Assembly (NCBI GenBank): GCA_042408965.1
Contig: JBHOQN010000003.1
Span: forward strand, 5,824 to 69,823
Length of the DNA stretch: 64,000 nt
Source of the DNA: Thermogemmatispora sp042408965
GTDB taxonomy: Bacteria > Chloroflexota > Ktedonobacteria > Ktedonobacterales > Ktedonobacteraceae
Direction: 5' to 3'
Below are positions 44,096 through 52,351 of this stretch, one piece after another. The translations under genes were made by a program, and so were the position numbers. Positions within the stretch are counted from its first letter, which is position 1. The number at the start of each line of letters is the position of its first letter. A model generated the notes under the pieces. It had not been told where the DNA came from. It searched no databases and was given only the letters and a program-made list of their open reading frames with translations.

Positions 44096-44205
44096 AACCT
44101 GTGGGTACCGATACCAGTGAGGCGTTGCCCACGACTGGCCCGTCTGGCGATCGATCGGCGGGCAGCGCTCTGTTCCGAGAGAGCCACAGACTGAGGAGGA
44201 CAACC

Positions 44206-45372
44206 TTGGATTTTCGCCTGACAGAAGAGCAGAAAATGATACAGGAGACGGTGCGCTCCTTTGTGAAGAGGGAGCTGGTACCGCTGGAAGGCGAGGTCTT
44301 GCGTAACGAGCGAGAGGGTCGTCCCGGCATCGAACGCGCGCAACTTCGACAGCTCCAACTCAAAGCCCGGGAACTGGGCTTCTGGGGTATCAATACACCT
44401 GAGGAATATGGCGGAGCCAACCTCGGCCCCATTATGACCGCCATCATCACCATCGAACTCTATCGCACCTTCGTCCCTTTCACCTTCGGCGGCTCAGCCG
44501 ATAACATCCTCTATAGCTGCAATGAGAAGCAGAAGCAGCGTTACCTGATCCCGACCATCAACGGGGAGCGCCGCTCCTGCTTCGCCCTCACAGAGCCAGG
44601 AGCTGGCTCCGATGTCTCCAACATCCAGATGACAGCCGTCAAAGACGGCAAGAGCTGGGTGCTCAACGGCGAGAAGACCTTTATCACCAATGGCAACGAG
44701 GCCGACTTCGCGATGGTCTTCGCGCTCACCGATCGCGAGAAGGGGGCCCACGAGGGCATGACCTGCTTCCTGGTCGACCGCGAGATGGGCTGGCGTTCCA
44801 GCTATATCCATACCATGGGCTCCTGGGGACCGGCCTCGCTCTATTTCGAGAACGTGCGTGTGCCCGAGGAGAACGTGCTCGGCGAGGTCAACCGGGGCTT
44901 CCAGCTGGCGATGAAATGGATCGGGGCGGGTCGCTGGAATATCGCCGCGCGGGCCGTAGGAGCCGCCGAGCGCCTGCTGGAAATGGCCATTGAATATGCG
45001 CGCACGCGCGTTACCTTCGGCAAACCGATCAGCGAGCGCCAGGCGATTCAGTGGATGATCGCCGACTCGCACGTTGAGATCGAGGCCGCGCGCTGGCTGA
45101 CCCTCTACGCCGCCTGGCAGGCCGAGCAAGGCCTGGACAATCGCCACACCTCCTCTATCGCCAAGCTCTACGGCGCCAATATGGCCAACCGCGTCGTCGA
45201 TCGTGTGCTCCAGATTCACGGCGGCATGGGCTACACTCGAGAGCTGCCCATCGAGCGCTGGTATCGCGAGATGCGCGTCTGGCGCATCTTTGAGGGAACC
45301 GATGAGATTCAGCGCTTCATCATTGCGCGCAACCTGCTGCGTGGCAATGTCAAGGTAGGTGAGATGCCCTGA
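44206..45372 (+). CDS. Acyl-CoA dehydrogenase
   Basis: A 388-residue FAD-dependent acyl-CoA dehydrogenase that would introduce a trans-2,3 double bond into a CoA thioester. The start is placed at TTG 44206 because GGAGG lies seven bases before it and LDFRLTEEQKMIQETV is the typical N-terminus; a GTG at 44101 would add 35 unrelated residues and sits only six bases after the -10 element. FAD/substrate motifs: CFALTEPGAGSDVSNI, GEKTFITNGNEADF, RVTFGKPISERQAIQWMIAD, HGGMGYTRELPIER and the C-terminal IFEGTDEIQR, whose first Glu is the expected catalytic base. It is probably regulated by the PucR-like protein. The chain length of its substrate is not apparent. Confidence 0.93.
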   Translation: MDFRLTEEQKMIQETVRSFVKRELVPLEGEVLRNEREGRPGIERAQLRQLQLKARELGFWGINTPEEYGGANLGPIMTAIITIELYRTFVPFTFGGSADNILYSCNEKQKQRYLIPTINGERRSCFALTEPGAGSDVSNIQMTAVKDGKSWVLNGEKTFITNGNEADFAMVFALTDREKGAHEGMTCFLVDREMGWRSSYIHTMGSWGPASLYFENVRVPEENVLGEVNRGFQLAMKWIGAGRWNIAARAVGAAERLLEMAIEYARTRVTFGKPISERQAIQWMIADSHVEIEAARWLTLYAAWQAEQGLDNRHTSSIAKLYGANMANRVVDRVLQIHGGMGYTRELPIERWYREMRVWRIFEGTDEIQRFIIARNLLRGNVKVGEMP

Positions 45373-45439
45373 GGCCTGCCAGCTCAGGTGCAATCCAGGA
45401 CCAGCCTGAGAGAAGAGAGCAAGGCTGAGCAGACCAGAT

Positions 45440-45464
45440 GAACTGAATCGAACTGAGCTGAGCT
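45440..45464. repeat. GAACT/GAGCT pentanucleotide array
   Basis: GAACT, GAATC, GAACT, GAGCT, GAGCT in unbroken five-base phase, downstream of the acyl-CoA dehydrogenase stop. The units vary but the phase is exact. Confidence 0.6.
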
Positions 45465-45597
45465 CGGCTGCAGCCGGCGCCTCTGGCAGAGGGAGGGAGC
45501 CGCGGCCAGCGCCGAGAGCATGGAGCGCTCTGACGCCCGGCTGGTGTGGTGAGGAACTGCCCTTCGTGGAGCAGAAGGGCCAGAAAGGGAGAGCGTG

Positions 45598-45834
45598 ATG
45601 CCTGCACGAGAAGATCATCCCTCCGAGGTGGTGCGTCTGCTGGCGCAGATCAGCGCCGAATACGAGGCGGCCACGCTGGGCCTGAACGGCCTGGCGCAAG
45701 GAGTGAGCCGCCATCGCTTTATCACCCGGCGCATGGAGCGTATGAGCGAGATCCACGCGCAGCTGCGCACGCTGGTGGGCGATCAGGCGATGGCGCTCAT
45801 CGCCGGCCATCTCGATTCCAGCGGCGAGCATTGA
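45598..45834 (+). CDS. Small hypothetical helical protein
   Basis: A 78-residue protein of unknown function. It consists mainly of two predicted helices (VVRLLAQISAEYEAATLGLN and ITRRMERMSEIHAQLRTLVG) and ends in DSSGEH. No family name is recognised; such small helical proteins are common in Chloroflexota genomes. GGGAG lies seven bases before the ATG; the GTG directly upstream is less likely. It lies between the acyl-CoA dehydrogenase and the MFS gene, and no promoter or operator is visible just before it, so it probably shares the dehydrogenase transcript. Confidence 0.6.
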   Translation: MPAREDHPSEVVRLLAQISAEYEAATLGLNGLAQGVSRHRFITRRMERMSEIHAQLRTLVGDQAMALIAGHLDSSGEH

Positions 45835-45948
45835 CCAGAAAAGACCAGAGGGCCTCCACTGCGCTTCCAGTCCCGTGTGGGCCGGCCGGATCGTCGAGGT
45901 CCTGCCGGTCAGAGTCCGTTGCTGCCCATCGTGATCTTGTGCACGATG

Positions 45949-45971
45949 ACAAATTCTCGCGCTTAATTTGT
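45949..45971. promoter_or_regulatory. Operator ACAAATT-N9-AATTTGT, copy 3
   Basis: ACAAATT at 45949-45955 and AATTTGT at 45965-45971 with a nine-base spacer, eleven bases upstream of the -35 element of the MFS gene promoter. The spacer sequence differs from copies 1 and 2, as expected if only the arms are recognised. Confidence 0.8.
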
Positions 45972-45982
45972 GCATAGAAACA

Positions 45983-46012
45983 TTGCCTGTTATCCCCACC
46001 CTTCCCTACAAT
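45983..46012 (+). promoter_or_regulatory. Promoter of the MFS transporter gene
   Basis: TTGCCT at 45983-45988 and TACAAT at 46007-46012 with an 18-base spacer. It shares the upstream block GAAACATTGC with the acyl-CoA dehydrogenase promoter. Confidence 0.6.
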
Positions 46013-46042
46013 AGCCCTGCATGAGCGGCCTTGAGCAGCGTA

Positions 46043-46067
46043 CCCCTTATGGATACGGCATAAGGGG
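46043..46067 (+). promoter_or_regulatory. Perfect hairpin in the MFS mRNA leader
   Basis: CCCCTTATG at 46043-46051 pairs exactly with CATAAGGGG at 46059-46067 (9 bp, seven-base loop). It lies about 25 bases after the predicted transcript start and 135 bases before the start codon. It may stabilise the RNA or bind a protein. Confidence 0.6.
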
Positions 46068-46202
46068 CAATGTTTCAGGCATAAGTTCACAAACAGATTT
46101 TTTCATGCAAAGGCTGCAACTGTTCTCTTCCTTCATGCAGCAGAGGTCTGCTACAACAAGCGCTCCTGAAACACTGGAGGATCGAAGCACGAGGAGTCAG
46201 GC

Positions 46203-47666
46203 ATGTCAGCACAAACAAGCAAGGTGCTTTTCCCGGCGCCCAAGAAATCCAGGGTAGCCGCCGCTATCATTGCGCGGCAGGACCGTATTCCCGTCTGGGC
46301 CTTGTCCAGGACAGTGCTTCTCATCATCGGCCTGGGGTTGCTCTTTGCCTTTTTTGACATCGGTGATATCAATGTCTCCTTCATTCAGACCTGCACACAG
46401 ATCGTTCCAGGCTGTCTTCCCCAGATTGCCAGCAAGTATCTAGGGTTTCCCGTGCTGATGAACCTGCTCGGCTATGTGATTGGCGCCTTGATCTTCAGTC
46501 CCTTTGCCGATCGCTACGGGCGGCGGGACATGATGGTGATCACGATGGCGATCACCGGGCTTGGCTCACTGTTCACGGCCTTTGTGGGAGACTACAACAG
46601 CTTCGTGCTGGCGCGTACCATCACCGGCGTCGGGATCGGGGCGGACCTGGCGCTCGTCAATACCTACATCAACGAAGTGGCGCCCAACGAGAGGCGGGCC
46701 AGGTACACCTCACTGATCTTCATCATGTCCTCTGCGGGGGCTTCACTCGGTATCTGGCTGGGCTTCTATCTCACCACGCCGGCGGCACCCTTTCCTTATG
46801 GTCTGCCCATCGCTCTCGCCTCGCCCCAGTTTGAGAGCGGCTGGCGTATTCTCTACGCCATCGGTGCCTCCCTGGCCTTTATTGGCCTCCTCTTACGCTT
46901 CCAGCTCCCCGAATCGCCGCGCTGGCTGATCACCAAGGGGCGCATCTATGAGGCCGAGCGCATCGTCGAGAAGATGGAGACCTACGCGCGACGGCGCCTC
47001 GGCCGCGAGCTGCCGACCCCCGCGGCGGAGCTGCAGGTGCCGATCCAGGATCGGCGGACTGGCTATCTAGAGATCTTTGGCAACACCCTGTATTTTAAGC
47101 GCACCATCCTCCTGCTGGTCGTCTGGTTGCTGGCGTACATTACGGTCTACTCGAATATTTCTGGTCTGACGACCCTGCTGGTGGCCCTCAACTATCCCGT
47201 CTCCGAGGCCGGCCTGATCACCTCCCTCGGTGTTTTTGGTAGTTGCCTCTGCTCATTGGGAGCCTTCCAGTTTGGCGAACGGCTGGAGCGCAAGATCTGG
47301 CTGATGATCGCCGCTCTGCTGACCATGCTCGCCGAGGTAATCATTGCGCTCAGCGGCGATAACTTCGGCGTCGCCGCCCTGGGCTCGATTCTGCTCTCGA
47401 TGGGCTGCTACATCTGGTTGCCAGTAGTTTACACCTGGACGACCGAGAACTATCCCACGCGCGCCCGTGCCAGTGGCTTCGCCCTGGTGGACGGTGTTGG
47501 CCATGTAGGTGGTGGCATTGGCGTCAGCTACGTGACCTCTCTGGTGATCCGTCTGGGTCCGACGGGCACCTTTGTGCTGATCGGCAGTTTCCTCCTGCTG
47601 GCGGCCTTTCTGGCGCAATTTGGCCCCTCCACGCGGCACAAGCGCCTGGATGAGGTCTCGCCCTAG
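46203..47666 (+). CDS. MFS transporter (metabolite:H+ symporter / sugar-transporter type)
   Basis: A 487-residue major facilitator with about twelve membrane helices. Loop 2-3 carries the A-motif FSPFADRYGRRDMMVI, the loop 4-5 region has ARTITGVGIGADLALVNTYI and NERRARYTSLIF, and the central loop has RFQLPESPRWLITKGR, the PESPR(W/Y)L motif of the sugar/aromatic-acid transporter subgroup. An N-terminal cytoplasmic tail of about 35 residues precedes helix 1. GAGGAG lies six bases before the ATG. The upstream operator and promoter tie it to the PucR-like regulator; the substrate is probably the same compound or a breakdown product handled by the dehydrogenase, which is inference. Confidence 0.88.
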   Translation: MSAQTSKVLFPAPKKSRVAAAIIARQDRIPVWALSRTVLLIIGLGLLFAFFDIGDINVSFIQTCTQIVPGCLPQIASKYLGFPVLMNLLGYVIGALIFSPFADRYGRRDMMVITMAITGLGSLFTAFVGDYNSFVLARTITGVGIGADLALVNTYINEVAPNERRARYTSLIFIMSSAGASLGIWLGFYLTTPAAPFPYGLPIALASPQFESGWRILYAIGASLAFIGLLLRFQLPESPRWLITKGRIYEAERIVEKMETYARRRLGRELPTPAAELQVPIQDRRTGYLEIFGNTLYFKRTILLLVVWLLAYITVYSNISGLTTLLVALNYPVSEAGLITSLGVFGSCLCSLGAFQFGERLERKIWLMIAALLTMLAEVIIALSGDNFGVAALGSILLSMGCYIWLPVVYTWTTENYPTRARASGFALVDGVGHVGGGIGVSYVTSLVIRLGPTGTFVLIGSFLLLAAFLAQFGPSTRHKRLDEVSP

Positions 47667-47723
47667 GTCGGACACGCTGAGGTCAGGCCTCCACCAGGGT
47701 GAGGTGTCGCTCTGAGCTGCACT

Positions 47724-47748
47724 GAACCGAACCGAACTGAACCGAACT
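47724..47748. repeat. GAACC/GAACT pentanucleotide array
   Basis: GAACC, GAACC, GAACT, GAACC, GAACT in exact five-base phase, 57 bases after the MFS stop codon. Confidence 0.75.
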
Positions 47749-47796
47749 GGGCTCCTGCGGTATGAACGCCTGGGCGCTGATGCGTCTCGGGACGCC

Positions 47797-47820
47797 GCGC
47801 CCTCCGCGAGGGGAGGGCGC
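47797..47820 (+). terminator. GC hairpin downstream of the MFS gene
   Basis: GCGCCCTCC at 47797-47805 pairs with GGAGGGCGC at 47812-47820 (9 bp, six-base loop). No T-run follows, so termination is uncertain. Confidence 0.4.
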
Positions 47821-47955
47821 TGACCAGCGTCGTCGTGATCATTGAGTGCTCAGCCGGGCGCTGAGCAGGCAATCCTTCCTCAGCATTCTACCGAACAAAA
47901 ACAAAGTTGTTAGCTGTTATGCTGGCCGAGACGCCAGCAAAAGGAGAGGTAGAGC

Positions 47956-49086
47956 ATGCGGTGTCCGTACTGTTCGTATGAAGGAATACTTACTGCTGGC
48001 CGATGTCCTCGTTGTGGGCACTATCTCAATCAGGGATCGTCGGGGGCCGCTCTTCCCGTTCTCTCTTCTTCCCTGCCCGGAGTTACCAATCATTACACCC
48101 TGATGCGCGGCGACAGTCTTGCCGAGGGTCGCTATCGCATCATTGGCCCCGTACCTTTGCCTGAGACGCAGCGCAACCAGGGGCGGGCCTGGTCGGCCCT
48201 GGATATGCAGGCCGGCCGCCGCCAGGTGCTGGTCCGCGAGGTGCAGATCAGCCCCGAGCTGGCGCGCACGACCCCGGCGAATCAACTGGTGACGGCCGTT
48301 ATTCAGCGTATGCAGATCCTGGGACAATACCAGGGCTTCCCGCAGTTTGTGGACTTCTTCAATGAGAAAGGGATCTATTTTCTGGTGCTGGTCCAGCCAG
48401 AGGGCGAGACCCTGGGGGCGCTCATCAAGCGTCAGGGCGGCGCACTGCCGGAGCCGCTGGTTGCCAACTACGGCTATCAGCTCTGCGGCCTGCTGGCATT
48501 GCTGGCCAATCAGCAGCCGCCGATTGTCCATGGCTCGATCAATCCAGAGACTATCATCATCAACGAGAGCCAGCAGACGGCCTGGTTGATCCATATTCCG
48601 CTCTTCGCGCCCGAGACGCCCTCGGAGAAGGGTGACAAAGCAGTCGCGGGCTACTACGCGCCGGAGCAGGTGCGTGGAGAGACCAGTTCCTCGTCGGATC
48701 TCTACAGCCTGGCAGCCACCCTGCATCACGCGGTCACGGGCTACGATCCCAATGCGCGCCTGGTCTTCTTCCATCCCCCGGCGCGCCGCCTTAATCCCGT
48801 CGTCAGCGCCCAGATGGAGATGATTCTCGTGCGCCAGCTGAGCCTCTCCAGGGCGCAGCGCTACAGCCATCCCGTCGAGATGCAGAAAGATCTGGGGGCC
48901 CTCGTGGAGTCCTATCTCGAGGCCGGTGCCGAAGAGCCGGTCAGCGCGGCACCCGATCCGCTGCGTCTCAACTCGGAACAGTTCCGCGAGCGGGCGCGCA
49001 GCAACATGCTGCTCAATGCCGGCGTCTTTGCCGCCATCGGGGTGCTGCTGATTCTGGGCGTCCTGCTGGTCATGCTGCGCCCTTAG
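47956..49086 (+). CDS. Zinc-ribbon pseudokinase with C-terminal membrane anchor
   Basis: A 376-residue protein. The N-terminus is a double-CxxC zinc ribbon, CPYCSYEGILTAGRCPRC (residues 3-20). Residues about 55-320 have the fold pattern of a Ser/Thr protein kinase, but catalytic residues are missing: the Lys of the VAIK strand is Arg (VLVREVQ), the HRD motif reads HGSINPETII (no catalytic Asp), and no DFG is found. YYAPEQVRGE and SSDLYSLAATLHHAVTG (APE and helix F) are kept. One membrane helix lies at the C-terminus (about 350-374). It is likely a scaffold or allosteric pseudokinase. GGAGAGG precedes the ATG. The zinc ribbon resembles those of the paralogues at 27.3-31.2 kb. Confidence 0.82.
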   Translation: MRCPYCSYEGILTAGRCPRCGHYLNQGSSGAALPVLSSSLPGVTNHYTLMRGDSLAEGRYRIIGPVPLPETQRNQGRAWSALDMQAGRRQVLVREVQISPELARTTPANQLVTAVIQRMQILGQYQGFPQFVDFFNEKGIYFLVLVQPEGETLGALIKRQGGALPEPLVANYGYQLCGLLALLANQQPPIVHGSINPETIIINESQQTAWLIHIPLFAPETPSEKGDKAVAGYYAPEQVRGETSSSSDLYSLAATLHHAVTGYDPNARLVFFHPPARRLNPVVSAQMEMILVRQLSLSRAQRYSHPVEMQKDLGALVESYLEAGAEEPVSAAPDPLRLNSEQFRERARSNMLLNAGVFAAIGVLLILGVLLVMLRP

Positions 49087-49246
49087 TGCGATGTCGCCGC
49101 GAAGCAGGAGAAGCGCAGGGGACTGGACCGCACCCCTCCCCGGGCTGGCTGTCCTCCCCTGCGCCCGCTCTGCTGCTGGTCGTGCTGCGCGGAACGTGCT
49201 ATACTGAGGAGGCACAATGCACAAGGGACGCAGGAGAGGTTAACTT

Positions 49247-50674
49247 ATGACCAGTAGCCACTATGATGTCGCAGTTCTTGGCGCCGGCCCGGGCGGGTAC
49301 GTGGCGGCGATCCGTGCGGCCCAGCTCGGCGCCCGCGTGGCCATTGTTGAGAAGCAGTACCTCGGCGGTACCTGCCTCAACGTCGGCTGTATTCCCTCGA
49401 AGGCGATGCTGCACATTGCCGAGACCCTGCATCGTCTGGAGTCGGCCGCAGACCTGGGGATCATCTTGCAGCAGCCACCAGCCTTTGACATGCGGCGGGC
49501 GGTTGCCTTTAAGGATAAGGTTGTCAAGCGTATGACCGGCGGGGTCGCAACGCTGCTCAAGGGCAACGGCGTCACCGTCTACGATGGACTGGGGACCGTG
49601 GACGCGCAGCGCACGGTCACCGTGACGAAGAGCGACGGCAGTGTCGAGCAGTTCAGCGCCGAGAAGCTGATTCTGGCGACCGGCTCGGTGCCGCTCATGC
49701 CCCCCCTTCCGGGCATTGACGGCCGTAACGTCATCAACAGCGACACCTGCTGGAATCTGACCGAGGTGCCAGAGAGCATCGTCTGTGTTGGCGGTGGCGT
49801 CATTGGCGTCGAGCTGGCCTGCATGTTTGAGGCACTCGGCTCGCGGGTGACGATCGTGGAGATGCTGCCCAACATTCTGGCGCCCGTGGACGAGGAGGTG
49901 CGCCGCTTGCTGGTGCGTGTCCTCAGCAAGCGCGGCATTAAGATCGTCACCGGTGCCAGGGTGGAGGCCATCGAGGACGACGATGCGCTGAAGCGCGTGA
50001 TCGCCAGCGGCGAGCAGGGCCAGCAGACGGTCAGCGGTGCCTATGTGCTCGTGGCTGTGAGCCGGCGCGCCAACACCAGCGGACTGGAGTCCCTGCTGGA
50101 GCAGGGGCTGGAGCATGAGCGCGGACGGGTGCGCGTCAACGAACGTATGGAGACCAGCCTGCCGGGCATCTACGCCATTGGCGATCTGGTGCATGGCGCT
50201 GGTCTGGCGCATGTGGCCTCCATGGAGGGCGAGGTGGCTGCGGAGAACGCCCTGGGGCGGGCCGTCAGCATGGACTATAACGTCATACCCAATCCGATCT
50301 ACACCTTCCCCGAGGTGGCCTTTGTCGGTCTGACCGAGGCTCAGGCGAAGCAGCAGTACGGCGAGGTGCGTGTCGAGCGCTTCCCCTGGAGCGCCATTGG
50401 CAAGGCGGTGGCCATCGGCGACATCGAGGGCTTCACCAAGGTGATTCTGGGCAGGTACAACGAGATTCTCGGCGCTCACATCATCGGTCCCGATGCCACC
50501 AATCTGATCAGCGAGTACTCCGTGGCGATGCGCGGCGAACTCACCGGCGACGAAATCATCGAGACCATTCACCCGCATCCCACGCTCAGCGAAGGGCTGC
50601 GTGAGGCCATCCTGGCCGCCGAGGGCCGACCCATTCACATCCCGCCAAAACCGGTGCCAGCGCGCAGCCGTTAG
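49247..50674 (+). CDS. lpdA: Dihydrolipoyl dehydrogenase (E3)
   Basis: A 475-residue flavoprotein that reoxidises dihydrolipoamide in 2-oxoacid dehydrogenase or glycine-cleavage complexes, using NAD+. The FAD motif VAVLGAGPGGYVAAIRAAQL is at about residues 8-27, the redox disulfide is in GGTCLNVGCIPSKAML (Cys near 45 and 50), the NAD motif is VCVGGGVIGVELA (about 182), the second FAD motif is GIYAIGDLV, and the C-terminal catalytic His-Glu lies in HPHPTLSE. AGGAGAGG precedes the ATG, and a TATACT is near 49199. No E1 or E2 genes are in the window. Confidence 0.95.
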   Translation: MTSSHYDVAVLGAGPGGYVAAIRAAQLGARVAIVEKQYLGGTCLNVGCIPSKAMLHIAETLHRLESAADLGIILQQPPAFDMRRAVAFKDKVVKRMTGGVATLLKGNGVTVYDGLGTVDAQRTVTVTKSDGSVEQFSAEKLILATGSVPLMPPLPGIDGRNVINSDTCWNLTEVPESIVCVGGGVIGVELACMFEALGSRVTIVEMLPNILAPVDEEVRRLLVRVLSKRGIKIVTGARVEAIEDDDALKRVIASGEQGQQTVSGAYVLVAVSRRANTSGLESLLEQGLEHERGRVRVNERMETSLPGIYAIGDLVHGAGLAHVASMEGEVAAENALGRAVSMDYNVIPNPIYTFPEVAFVGLTEAQAKQQYGEVRVERFPWSAIGKAVAIGDIEGFTKVILGRYNEILGAHIIGPDATNLISEYSVAMRGELTGDEIIETIHPHPTLSEGLREAILAAEGRPIHIPPKPVPARSR

Positions 50675-51024
50675 TCAGGCCCGGGCGCGCCGCTCTTCTT
50701 GCTCGCTCATCCCATTCTAGCGCCAGCAGCGCACAGTAGAGACAAGGCTCCACCTCCGCTCTGCTGTACGCCGCTGGCGTTGCTTCATGGCGGAGCGTTG
50801 ATCTACAGCCCCTGCGATCGGTGTTGCGGGCCACGTAGGCAGCAGGTCCAAATTCCATGCGATGCTTGCACAAAGAAGTATTCCCAAAAACAGCCGCTGC
50901 AGAGGCTCGCCTGGCGTACACTTCAAGCAGAGATCGTCGCCGGTGTCGCTCGCCGGGAGTCGTCGAAGGGAGCAGCACTGCGGATCGGCTCTATCCATGA
51001 TAGCAAGCAAGAGGAGGGCCAGCC
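50675..51024. other. Intergenic region downstream of lpdA
   Basis: About 350 bases without a credible gene. CGCCAGCAGCG near 50720 and CGCCGCTGGCG near 50770 form an imperfect 11-bp inverted repeat (one mismatch) that may end the lpdA transcript. No clear promoter for the next gene is visible. Confidence 0.35.
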
Positions 51025-52323
51025 TTGAAGAAATTTGAGTTTGAGCAGCCAACGCAGCAGTGGCAGGCGACCTCGCGCCCTCTGAGCACCCTGACGACCA
51101 CGAGGCCGCTTGGTCAGCCCCAGCAGCAGCGGCGCGGGAGGCTGCTTCCCATGCTGATTGTCAGCGGTGCACTGCTCGTCTCTTTGATCGTGGTGCTGGT
51201 CAGTGGGGGCCTGAGCGTGCTGCCATTTTCGCATGCGGGGAGCGGGCAGACGCACCCGGCCGCCGGGGCTGCGCCGGCCGGGACCATTGTCGGGCACGTC
51301 TTCTTTCTCAGCAGTGGCCAGGTCAGCGACAGCTCCAGCCAGGGTATCGCTGATCAGGTGCAGGTCGATCTGAGCAATGTGCCCGCGCCGGCCCCCGGCA
51401 AGGCCTACTACGCCTGGCTGCAGAGCGATGATCCTGTGGAGAGCCAGACCATCCTGCTCGGCCGTCTGACCGTCAGCCACGGCACAGCGCACCTCTCCTA
51501 TGCCGGGGACAGCCAGCACACCAATCTGCTGAGCCTTAGCGATCGCTTTCTAGTGACCGAAGAGAGCGCCGCCGTCACGCCCGCGCTGCCTTCGCTCGAT
51601 AAGAGCGCGTGGCGCTACCAGGCCGTCATTCCGCATACACCGAACCCGCAGGATAGCGAGCATCATTTCAGCCTGCTGGACCATCTGCGCCACCTGCTGG
51701 CCTCAGATCCAACACTGCAGAAGCTCGGGCTCCCCGGCGGTCTCGATATCTGGCTCTTCCGCGATGCGCAAAAGATTCTCGAGTGGGCCGGATCGGCCAG
51801 GGATGACTGGAATCTTGGAGATACCGGGCTGATGCATCGCCAGTTCATCCGCATTCTCGACTATCTCGACGGGATCGAGTTCGTCCAGGGCGATGTGCCG
51901 CCCGGCACGCCGGTGCTGGTCGATCCCCATATCGGGCGCGTCGGTCTCCTGCAGTTCGATGCCAATCAGCAACCGCCGGGCTACCTGCATCACATCGCCA
52001 TTCACCTGCAGGGCGTGGTTCAGTCGCCCGGCTCCAACAGCGAGCAGCAGGCCCTGGCGCAGCAGATCAGCGCTGCCCTGAGCAAGGTGCAGGCGCTCTA
52101 CGAGAAGATCCGCCAGGACGCCATTCAACTGGTGCGTATGAGCGACGCTCAGCTACGCCAGCCAGCGGCGCTGGCTCTGCTGGACACGATGGTCAAGCAG
52201 GCGCAAGATGCCTTCCTGGGCCAGTTTGATCCCCAGAGTGGCGAGATCCAGAGCGGCATTACCCAGATTCACTATGCCATCCAGCGCCTGGCGACGCTGG
52301 ATGTGACGGCGATCAAGCAGTGA
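51025..52323 (+). CDS. Membrane-anchored protein of unknown function (TTG start)
   Basis: A 432-residue protein. The start is a TTG with GGAGG seven bases upstream; no ATG or GTG fits better. A cytoplasmic Gln/Pro/Arg-rich N-terminus (1-41) precedes one membrane helix (about 42-66). The outer region starts with a beta-rich segment (about 85-165; TIVGHVFFLSSGQVSDSSS and LSNVPAPAPGKAYYAWLQ) resembling the anti-sigma-K/RskA outer fold. It continues with a helical domain containing LLDHLRHLLASDPTLQKLGL and an extended helical C-terminus. The helical domain could be sensory, but no signal molecule can be named. It is the first gene of a run of four same-strand genes with short spacing ending at 56258. 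Confidence 0.6.
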   Translation: MKKFEFEQPTQQWQATSRPLSTLTTTRPLGQPQQQRRGRLLPMLIVSGALLVSLIVVLVSGGLSVLPFSHAGSGQTHPAAGAAPAGTIVGHVFFLSSGQVSDSSSQGIADQVQVDLSNVPAPAPGKAYYAWLQSDDPVESQTILLGRLTVSHGTAHLSYAGDSQHTNLLSLSDRFLVTEESAAVTPALPSLDKSAWRYQAVIPHTPNPQDSEHHFSLLDHLRHLLASDPTLQKLGLPGGLDIWLFRDAQKILEWAGSARDDWNLGDTGLMHRQFIRILDYLDGIEFVQGDVPPGTPVLVDPHIGRVGLLQFDANQQPPGYLHHIAIHLQGVVQSPGSNSEQQALAQQISAALSKVQALYEKIRQDAIQLVRMSDAQLRQPAALALLDTMVKQAQDAFLGQFDPQSGEIQSGITQIHYAIQRLATLDVTAIKQ

Positions 52324-52351
52324 TCATGTAGGGATCAGAAGAGGGTGAGAC

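Noticed and set aside
49199..50638. Minus-strand open frame of 479 codons opposite lpdA
   Set aside because: The plus strand encodes a textbook dihydrolipoyl dehydrogenase; the opposite frame has His/Gly/Ala-rich composition typical of antisense to GC-rich genes.
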